From the NCBI GenBank assembly GCA_037893245.1, contig JBAIAA010000317.1, forward strand, positions 620,001 through 684,000: 64,000 nt of DNA. Direction: 5' to 3'. Origin of the DNA: Crossaster papposus. Taxonomy: Eukaryota; Echinodermata; Asteroidea; Velatida; Solasteridae. The notes below the pieces were generated by a model. That model ran no database searches. It saw only the letters and a program-made list of their open reading frames with translations, and was not told the DNA's origin. This document shows positions 55,920 through 64,000 of the stretch, one piece after another. Position 1 is the first letter of the stretch; each line of letters opens with the position of its first letter. The position numbers and the translations under genes are program-made.

Positions 55920-56356
55920 CTGGGCAATTTGTTACCGGTTACCGATATTACCGGTAATATCACCCCACAATTTGACTAAGTCTAAATATTACCAATATTA
56001 CCATGTTATTACCCAAATGATATTACCTGTGTGATAATGAAATTGTTATAAATTAATATTTGTTTTTTTAATATAAGGATTGGATATAATTGATCCTTGA
56101 GACCGACAGGATCTGTTTCTGATGAGAACAATTCTTGAAAAATGGTTCACCGATCTACCAAAGTTCAAATATTACTGTTATTACCCTGTTGAAACCAACA
56201 TTTTAGCAAGTTATAACAGGGTACTAAGAAGTAATGGTTAACATTTTACCGAGTTAATAACATGGAAATGCCAGAAATATCGGTTACATTCTCCTTGGTA
56301 ATATTTGGTAAATAGGGTAATATCAGGTGGTAATAACACAGCAATGCCAGGAATAT
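55920..56356. repeat. GGTAATATTACC word cluster
   Basis: Words GGTAATAT, ATATTACC and TAATAACA occur in both orientations; leads into duplicated segment B copy 2. Confidence 0.7.
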
Positions 56357-57425
56357 CAGTTACATTCTTCCTGGTAATATTGGGTAAATGGGGTAATATC
56401 GGGTGACCTCGATTTACATGTTGACCCCAAGTGGGCGTGATAAACCTTGGTGAAACATTATTGTCACTTTTTCTACATGAACGTTATGTTTTGCGTAATA
56501 GCGTAATAGCGATACGTTTAGGGTGTTTTCGTAGAGATAATTGTGTAATATTTATTTACCCCAAGTCTCAAATAAACAAATTTGCCAAAAAGCCAACACA
56601 CAAATAAATTAACAACAAATTATTTGCAAACTGTGATTACAGACGGCGGTGATATTGGGCACGTATATAGCGTTTAAGTACACACTAAGAATGTAGCACT
56701 GGCAAGCTCAGAAGAGTGAATGTTTATGTTTATATATACGTTGTAGTATTGTAGTATTGTTCCGGTAGTATCGTAATACTACAATTAATCAATTAACCAA
56801 TATTGGGTAAACAGGGTAATATCGGGTAGTAATAACGATGCAATGCTAAACATATCGGTAATATTCTCCCTGGTAATATTGGGTATTATAACACCTCACT
56901 CACAGATTCTGTGTCTTGATTGGCCGAGAGCGCGTCACGTGTCACTTGCTATTTTTACTATTTTTTACTTGCGCTAATCAAAAAGACTATACCACGCAAA
57001 AAGGACTATGCGCATAGCAACACACGAACTATGCGCATAGCAACGAAAGCGTGACTGAAACCCAGACGTGTGTTTCGGTGCATTGCGTAAACATTGCTCT
57101 ATCACCTTCGCACCCGTTCATCAAGGCAACAAAGTACACGTATGATTGAGAGACGTATAATTCGGAGTTTTTTTGTCATTACTATACTTTCAGGAAGCTT
57201 AAGTTGTGCAGAATCTGTGAGTGAGGTGTTATAAAACAAATATTGACTGTTTTATTTCGCGGTATAGTAAAACTAGCCTCCCTCGGTGATCCATGGAACA
57301 TTATATTTTCCCTCGGCTTCGCCTCGGGAAAATAGAATGCTCCATGGATCACCTCGGGAGGCTAGTTTTACTATACCACTCAAAGCAGTCAATATTTGTA
57401 TAATATCGGTTGGTAATAACAATGT
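56357..57425 (+). repeat. Duplicated segment B, copy 2, interrupted
   Basis: This is the paralog of 47485-48032, broken by a 515-bp insertion at 56886-57400. Outside the insertion the copies differ by only a few substitutions and small indels (for example a second GCGTAATA unit near 56499). Confidence 0.9.
56886..57400. mobile_element. Composite inverted-repeat insertion
   Basis: Part 1 (56887-57233) has perfect 25-base inverted ends beginning TATAACACCTCACTCACAGA. Part 2 (57237-57398) is an almost perfect 160-bp hairpin whose arms begin CAAATATTGACTG and GGTATAGTAAAACTAGCC and whose centre is CCTCGGCTTCGCCTCGG. The unfilled paralog at 48003 reads GGGTAATATCGG; here it is GGGTA, insertion, TAATATCGG, so TA appears duplicated. 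There is no coding sequence. It may be one element or two adjacent insertions. Confidence 0.85.
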
Positions 57426-57610
57426 AAATAACGGTTACATTTTCTCTGGTAATATTGGGTAAATGGGGTAATATCAGGTGGTAATAACAGGGAAATATTG
57501 GTCTACTATCTTCCCGTTATTACCCAGTAATAACCACGAGTTATTACTCGTTATAACTCGTTACAACCAGGGTAATATCGGGTAAAATGCCCAGTGGGAA
57601 CAGTAATGGT
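57426..57610. repeat. GGTAATATTGGG/TTATTACCC word cluster
   Basis: This continues the word cluster after duplicated segment B copy 2, with GTTATTACCCAGTAATAACC and CGAGTTATTACTCGTTATAA palindromic stretches. Confidence 0.7.
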
Positions 57611-57738
57611 AAGAATCTCAAGTCAGGTCGCAATTATTTTAACCATTTTCTTCTTTACTGACACCCGCTATTGTTATAAATTGGTATTGTACGTACGTGT
57701 TGCCAGCCATTTTAAAAAATGGCGGCCATCTTTGATTT

Positions 57739-58177
57739 CCAGTGATTTATGATTTGTTAATTATAAATGACCAACGAGAGGTAAATTGCAGCTTTATTGT
57801 ATGACCATTTGGTTTCTTTTGTAAAATAACCAATGTATGTCATTCAATGAAGCAATCTTGGAAAACATGGCCGCCATCTTGACAAAATGGCCGCCATCTT
57901 GAATGTTTAAGTTGTTTCTATTTTTGAATTGATAAGGGGTACATTTGGTGGATAGTTGCAACTGTTGGTGCTTGTATGAGCAATTAATCCAATGTAACAT
58001 TAAGTGTTACCATTTAGTGGCGGCCATCTTGAAAAAATGGCGGCCATATTGGATTTTAATTTGGCTAACGGGTTTTTTGTGTAAAGTGACCCCAAAAGAG
58101 TAGTTATGCCAATTTGGGTGCTTGTATCATCAAATGCAATATTGTGGTGAACAAAAGTTATTAATCTGCAGGACTAT
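57739..58177 (-). repeat. AAGATGGCGGC-bearing repeat, inverted copy
   Basis: This is the reverse complement of 38342-38782 with small differences. It holds GGCCGCCATCTTG twice and GGCGGCCATCTTG/GGCGGCCATATTG once each. Both borders match those of the plus copy (CCAGTGATTTATGATTTGTT; CTGCAGGACTA). Confidence 0.85.
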
Positions 58178-58199
58178 ACAGCATTAGAACATGTATGTA

Positions 58200-58966
58200 A
58201 AGTCGAAGCACGTATTAAGAGTGGGTCCACGTAAATATGTGTCCTCGGCATTTTTTTCTTCATTTTAATCGGTTTGAACTGAACTCAAACGGATTTCCCT
58301 CGGTTTTTCAACGCTATATACTCGTGTACGTTCGGTGATGCACTTAGAAACTCGGAGAAATTATTGAACCTGTTTAATAATTATCCGAATTGTCGCGGCA
58401 ACCTCAATACGGACGGTATCCGGTATACACACGGAATATGCACTGTACTCATTCGTTGCCATTCGTTGCAATGTGGAATAGGTACGGAAGAGTACGGAAA
58501 AGGTCTCCGATTCCGATCGATAACCGTATGTATTAAGATTTCATTCCGAACCCACATCATTGTAATGCCGATCAAAAAAACGGACGCACCGACTTTGATG
58601 TCACTAAATCCGACGATATACCACATTACCACGATGTAATACCATATATATAACGATCATATAACGAATACATTCCGGTTCAGCGGGAGATCCGGGGACG
58701 GCAAAATTGCTATAACAGCGGTCGGTCTTGAGATCAATAAATTTTTCAAAGTGGCATGTCCGGTGATGATCGGAGAGGTTTTGAATATAGACGGATTGCA
58801 ATCGGAATAGCAACTTATTAGATCCGGAATAAGACCGGATTATGATCGGTGTATTTTCATTTCTGGCTGGTTTTGTGACATTTCTCTCCGAACGTGTTCG
58901 AATTAATAATATTTCAGATCGGTTTATGAATGGAATTATAGATTCGGACAAGTGTGACAGGGGCCT
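58200..58966. mobile_element. Possible TCGGA/TCCGA word-rich inverted-repeat element
   Basis: CGGA/TCCG words (ACGGAATATGC, TCCGATTCCGATCGA, GATTCGGACA) recur in both orientations. The right end, GGACAAGTGTGACAGGGGCC, resembles the TGTGACAGGGCC terminus of the fold-back family. A matching left end (GGGTCCACGTAAATATGTGT) is only weakly similar. The minus frame at 58604-58951 has no domain. Confidence 0.45.
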
Positions 58967-59911
58967 AAGAAAGGTTTAGGGGATTGAATCTTCTTTAGGC
59001 AGTACTGCATCAATGGTAATTTCCCAAGAAATCTGGGAAAATGAAATTTGAGCTTTTCCTTCAGTTTAAAGTAATAATACACACAGCAATTGTACTTTTA
59101 TGAATCTGGCTCCTTTTTCAAATTATAAGAGTGAGTTGTAGGCCTGTGAATTACTCCTACTGAATAAGCTGCATTTGTTATGGCGAAAAACTAGACTAAC
59201 TCCCTCCACAGCATTTCTTATATTCTATTTTCTGATAACATTTTATTAGTGGTATATATAAAGACAAAACAATACTTGTTGTGAACTAAAACATTATTAC
59301 TACAGAACCCAACTAAAGCATTATTTAAAAAAACAAACCAACAGCCCCTTTAAGCACGTCACCTCTCAAAAACAAAACTGTATTGCCTGCTAGTGTATTC
59401 AAAGTGTTACATTATAGCGCTCCCTTAGAGCTATGTCAGTTCGAAGAACAAAACATAGGGCTTTTTTGCACTTGTATTTTTTTATATTTGAACTATTATA
59501 CCATATAACAACTTTTTTAAACCAATCAAAACAAAAAAATGTATGTGGTTTATTTGTGTAGTATAAGATAAAAAGCTGTATCCTCATTGAGTGATCCCCA
59601 CAATGTCGCTTCCCAGGTTGTATCGTAAAATCGAATGTGATCACATGGCCACACGGCATTATGGTGTTTGTGACTTCCGACTGGCGTCCTCGAACAAAGA
59701 TACTGACAATTTGGGAGACTGCCAACATAGTTGAATGGTAGTTGAATGGTAGTTGACTGCGTGAAGAAGCTCTGCCTATGTTCGAATGGTCGAATTTGTA
59801 TTAAAAAGTCACACCCCATTTAAGCAATTTGCAAAGACCATTGCGTGATCGAGGGAGCTGATGGGAATATAAATCGTGTGCGGTTGCACTGTCGAATACA
59901 GTGGTCGTTAT
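58967..59911. other. Unassigned stretch
   Basis: No gene is seen. A tandem TTGAATGGTAG duplication lies at 59731-59752. Confidence 0.4.
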
Positions 59912-62690
59912 AATAATAATAATAATAATGGAGCATTTATATAGCGCCTTTAACAATGATCAAAGCGCTGTACAACTATAGCATAGAAATAACACAAATA
60001 ATAAGTACATAACAAAATCCGGAAATCAAGGGGCAGTGAACAGTACATGATGAGCTAAGATGATTTAAGGAACAGATGGGTCTTGAGCAGTTTCTTGAAA
60101 ACAGACAAAGAAGGTGAAATACGGATGAGATGAGGAATTTTGTTCCACTCCCTGGGGCCAGCAATAGAGAAGGCTTTGTCACCAGTGGATTTTGTGTTTA
60201 TAGCTATGTGTAGGCGAGATGTGTCTGTTGAAGACCTAAGCCCCGCCCTACCTGACTGATACAAAGAGAGCAAGTCAGTCAGGTAAGGAGGAGCCATGTC
60301 ATGCTGTGATTTGTAAACACAAAGAAGTAATTTGAACAGAATACGAGGTTCCATCGGTAGCCAATGTAGTTGTTGAAAGAGGACTGATGCGTCAGCAGAG
60401 CGACTAGCACTGAAAATGAGTCTGGCTGCGCGGTTCTGGAGTTTTTGTAACCTGTTTCTCTCGCCCTGACTTATACCGTATAAGAGAGAATTGCAGTAGT
60501 CTAGGCGAGATGTGATAAGACAGCGCACTGCATGGTCACAGGTGTTCTGGTCTATAAATTTACGAATGCGGTGTATATTGCGAAGGTGAAAGTTGACGGA
60601 TCTGCATATTGATGTGACATGCTTTGACATAGACATAGTGGAGTCAAATACCACACCAAGGTTTCTAATGAAAGGTGAGGGTTTGATTGTGGAGGAACCT
60701 ACTTTAAGTGTCAGGTCAGATAACGCATTAATGCTACGAGGAGAAGCGGCTATAAAAAATTCAGTTTTGTCGTCATTCAACTGTAGTTTGTTAGCACACA
60801 TCCAGGATTTGATGTCAGTGATACAAGCGGATAATTTGTCAAGTGCTATTTGGGAATCACCAGGAACCGAAGGGTTGAAACAAGTATAAATCTGTGTATC
60901 ATCAGCGTATATGTGGTGGTTAAGATGATGCTGATCAATGATGTCCGAGACCGGTTTGGTATAGAAAATAAAGAGTGTAGGCCCAACGACTGACCCCTGG
61001 GGAACGCCGAAATCGACAGGCTGTTCGTCTGAATATTCACCAGCAACACATACACGATTTCGGCGTCCACCAAGGTAGCTGTTGAACCAATTCAAAGCTG
61101 GGCCATGAAGACCAAAAGATGTTTCAAGTCTCGCTATCAAGATATCGTGGTCAATGGTATCAAATGCGGACGAAAGATCTAACATGACAAGTAAAACAGC
61201 CATCTTGTTGTCGATGGCACGCAAAATGTCATTTTTCACCCGCAGCAAAGCAGTCTCAGTACTGTGGTTGCTTTTATATGCAGATTGGAAAGGTTGGTGT
61301 AAGCAGTTGTCACTGACATGAACTTTGACACGATTTAAAGCAATTTTCTCAATGAGCTTGGATAAGAAAGGAATATTGGAGACAGGGCGATAATTCTTCA
61401 GCTCATCAATATCTAAATTAGGTTTTTTGAGTACAGGGGTGACAACTGCCTGAGCCAAGTCGTGTGGAAAGGTACCAGTAGAAAAGGACGAGTTGATCAT
61501 ATGTTTAATGAATGGTGCAATAACATGGACATTTGCTTTGAGCAACCAAGTAGGCATGGAATCAAGTGAACAAGATTTGTTAGGAGAACCAGTGATGCAT
61601 TTGATGATCTCTTGTTCATCAACATGATCAAACTCACTGAGTGGGTGGGTGATAACATTAGACACATCGTCAGGAATAACTGGCATGGGAACTGCATGTA
61701 AATTAATATCAAGGCCACATCTAATATTAACAACTTTGTCACTGAAAAACAGGGCAAAACGATCACACAAATTCTTTATAGAATTACAAGTAGGAAACTT
61801 ATTAGTATTTTTGTTCAGGAGTTTTTGAAGAGTCCGATGAATATCTTTGACATTGCAAGTGGCCAGTTTGTCCTTGAAGTATGATGCCTTGGCAGACTGG
61901 ATAAGATGAGTGAGCAGTGACAGTTGCGCCAGGTACGCACCACGGTCTCTGTCAAGTTTGGTTTTCCGCCATCTTCGTTCCAGTCGACGACGAGCGCATC
62001 TTGCTTTGTGGATGTCACAGTTGTACCAGGGAGATCTCGGCCGTACAACGCGGCTGAGTTGTCTAAGGGGGCAATGGTCATCCAGGATCTGTCGAATAGT
62101 TTCATTATAAAAATGAACCTGATCATTGACGTTGCTAAGGGCGAGCAAAGGTCCGAGTCTCACATTGAAGTCGCGGGATAGTGCGTCGGTGTCCACAGAC
62201 TGAAAGTCACGCATTTCCGAGTGTGTTACCATTGCATCCGGTTTGGTGCGATTAAGTTGAAAGTGAACTGCAAAATGATCGGACATCAAGTTCTCATGTA
62301 CAAAACAGTTTTGGACCAAATTTTCATCCAAGCGGCCAATAACCAGATCTAGAGTGTGGCCATATTTATGTGTGGGGCCCGACACAAACTGGTGAAGGTC
62401 TACACTAGAGAGTGTAGCGAGGAATTTAGAAGATTCGGATTTAGTGGGCTCATCTATGTGGACGTTGAAATCACCAAGCATGAGCATCTTGCCAGGCATA
62501 ATGAAAAGTTCATTAACAAAGTTGTCAAATTCAGTCAAAAAGTCAGAAGATTTAAACTTGTTAGACTGTGATGGTGGAGGTCTGTATATGACGACAAACA
62601 GTAATGAATTTGTTTGATCAGTCAGCAAGACATACTCAAACGTTTTACATGTAGCAGCAATGGGTCCGGGAACAGTCGTGGCAAAGACTA
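59912..62690 (-). mobile_element. L2-like LINE, 5'-truncated, otherwise intact
   Basis: This minus-strand element ends in an L2-type 3' UTR (TTGTACAGCGCTTTGATCAT, then AAAGGCGCTATATAAATGCT and (ATT)n at 59912-59932). The ORF spans from the 5' truncation near 62690 to about 60055. No ORF1 is present. The junction at 62690 meets a tRNA-like sequence. Confidence 0.85.
60055..62690 (-). CDS. L2-like LINE endonuclease (partial) and reverse transcriptase
   Basis: About 878 codons are read without interruption. The endonuclease lacks its first part; it retains VVIYRPPPSQS, MLGDFNVHID, GHTLDLVIG and NLMSDHFAVHF. RT motifs are in order: KNYRPVSNIPFLSKL, FQSAYKSNHSTETALL, MLDLSSAFDTIDHDIL, FGVPQGSVVGPTLF and the catalytic YADD (HHIYADDTQIY). 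The C-terminus has TSRLDYCNSLLYGISQ, LQKLQNRAARLI and FQQLHWLP, then REWNKIPHLIR. The RT palm and thumb look complete, but loss of the N-terminal endonuclease residues (including the first catalytic Asn and Glu blocks) makes the copy non-autonomous. The displayed 13 residues upstream of the junction come from the flanking tRNA-like sequence. It is diverged from the fragment at 1-342. Confidence 0.9.
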
Positions 62691-62732
62691 TAAGATAGCT
62701 CAGTTGGTAGAGCGCCGGTCCGTTATGCATTT
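62691..62732 (+). other. tRNA-like 5' half at the LINE junction
   Basis: GATAGCTCAGTTGGTAGAGC is a perfect tRNA D-arm/box A, followed by GCCGGTCCG. The anticodon stem does not close and no T-arm follows, so this is a half tRNA or SINE head cut by the junction, not a gene. Confidence 0.5.
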
Positions 62733-63369
62733 ATCACATTCCCTGACCTTCAAAACATAGGTATAGACACTTTATTTGTCATTTTTACCTCCCTGGTTAC
62801 AGAGTTGTTGCAGAAAATGATTCAAAAAGTGTCCAAAATTGGCAATTTGGCGGTTATGCAAATTATGCAAATTAGACGGTTAAAAACTCAAAATTTTGCT
62901 TGAAAACCGGGTTTATCGGATTTAGCATACCTGAATTGTTCTAAAAAGTCCCAAAATGATCGGATTCAGCATACCTGAATTATTCTAAAAAGTCCCAAAA
63001 TACCCCTTGATCCTTATGCAAGGCATTTTTTTTAGAAATCCCACTAGACTATTAGAGTGACATACCGTTCCTCCCTATCATCAACATTCAATAATAAATT
63101 CACCACATATTTCAGATTCAGAGTACGCTGGAAACATATTTCCCGTGCATGAAAATATTACCTTGGTACGGCCTAATTACTAAATGCCTGTCTAAACAAT
63201 TCAATATCATTACTTACTGTTTACTTTAAATTCTGCCTCCACGCTCTAGCCAATCGTAATCAGTAAACATGGATTTCCATCAAGGGTTCCCGAAAAATCA
63301 CAAATGATGTCGTGTGCACGAGATCATTTTTGTTTTTAATGTCCCTTCAGAGACTCCGTACTTTCGGGA
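62733..63369. other. Unassigned stretch with a 43-bp tandem duplication
   Basis: 62917-62959 and 62960-63002 are near-identical units containing CGGATTTAGCATACCTGAAT and TTCTAAAAAGTCCCAAAAT. No gene is seen. Confidence 0.7.
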
Positions 63370-63600
63370 CTCCCGAAAAAAAAATGTGACGCCCAAAAAA
63401 AAATTCTACGCCGAAAAAAAAAAATTCTACGCCAAAAAAAAAAAATTCTACGCCGAAAAAAAAAAAAAAAAAAAAAAAAAAATGCGACGCCGAAAAAAAA
63501 AGAAATGCGACGCCAAAAAAAAAATAAAAAAATAAAAAAAATGCGACGCCGTAAACAAAAAATGGAAAACAAAATTAAAAAATACACTAAAAAACAAAAA
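63370..63600 (+). repeat. ACGCC(A)n tandem array
   Basis: Units of TTCTACGCCG or TGCGACGCC separated by 8-28 A residues repeat about eight times. The plus frame (KKKFYAEKKK) and minus frames (FFFWRRI) across it are artefacts. Confidence 0.85.
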
Positions 63601-63661
63601 CAAAGACACTAACATTAACAATTCGTTGGCACATATAAAACACCATACAATCCACATATTG

Positions 63662-63735
63662 GCCCAGGCGGGATTCAAACCCGGGTCACAGCGATGGAAG
63701 GTGAGAAAAGAACCGCTACGGTCAGCCTGAGTCAC
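63662..63735 (-). other. tRNA-like sequence (pseudogene or SINE head)
   Basis: On the minus strand there is a good T-arm (CCCGGGTTTGAATCCCGCC), a box A-like CTGACCGTAGCGGTTC, and ends that partly pair (GACTCAG with CTGGGCC). Mismatches in the D-arm and acceptor stem argue against a functional tRNA. Confidence 0.5.
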
Positions 63736-64000
63736 ATAATCACATGATCACACACCATCTATCCGCGAGTTTTCCGTGTCAAGTAGAGACCTTCCGTAGA
63801 TGGTGTTGATATTACTCCCCACTTCCCCTTTTCTTTCCGCCGAGGGGGTACTTGTGCACAGATACCTACAGGTCAGTGTACATTTTAAATTAAATTAAAC
63901 TAATCTAAACCAAGCTTTAGTAAACAAATGTTGCCCAAGTATAAATATGTGTTGTCCAAATACATGCCTTGTGACCAAAACTGCAATTGTTGCTGTTCTG
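63736..64000. other. Unassigned right edge
   Basis: Nothing is recognised. Confidence 0.4.

Noticed and set aside
62691-62732. Functional tRNA gene
   Set aside because: The D-arm is perfect but the anticodon stem does not pair and the T-arm is missing.
63314-63735. Lys/Phe-rich frames
   Set aside because: They are encoded by the ACGCC(A)n array.

Overview
The window is nuclear DNA from an animal. It has CR1-, L2- and Rex1-type non-LTR retrotransposons, hAT- and TTAA-type inverted-repeat elements, tRNA-derived SINEs, spliced-gene signals and a rhodopsin-family peptide receptor exon. No operons, bacterial ribosome-binding sites or other prokaryotic layout are visible. A marine invertebrate, probably a deuterostome, is the best guess from the mix of elements, but the sequence alone does not fix the species. 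Host genes are sparse and most of the recognisable sequence is repeat.

Host-gene content: 3794-4208 (minus) is the first coding exon of a cholecystokinin-receptor-like GPCR, with a clean splice donor; its later exons are not found here. 39330-40810 (plus) looks like a small multi-exon gene with an ATG in a YY1-like context, strong splice sites and an AATAAA signal, but its reading frame is unproven. 16351-16472 (plus) could be a 5' leader exon ending ATG-GCA-CAG before a GTGAGT donor.

Retroelements: a CR1/L2-like RT fragment runs off the left edge (1-342, minus). A Rex1-like fragment lies at 21875-22650 (minus). A broken Ty3/gypsy RT lies at 23952-24470 (minus). Three long LINEs, all minus, lie at 29484-33620 (ORF1 remnant, and an EN-RT ORF split by a 15-G run), 51066-54590 (single EN-RT ORF with one late frameshift) and 59912-62690 (L2-like, 5'-truncated in the endonuclease, long intact RT).

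DNA elements: two hAT-like elements have 8-bp target duplications (15762-16174, 42957-43439). A TTAA MITE family has about eight copies. A pair of 305-bp near-identical inverted-repeat elements lies at 1806 and 37103. Several hairpin MITEs are present. A striking group of larger inverted-repeat elements has interiors built from one short word repeated in both orientations (20031-20909, 21205-23180, 27012-27790, 35396-36556, and probably 54783-55775 and 58200-58966). Segmental duplicates at 46965/49940 and 47485/56357 and inverted AAGATGGCGGC-bearing repeats at 38342/50736/57739 dominate the right half. Two insertions (12023-12157 and 56886-57400) can be dated relative to their host repeats because an unfilled paralog lies in the same window.
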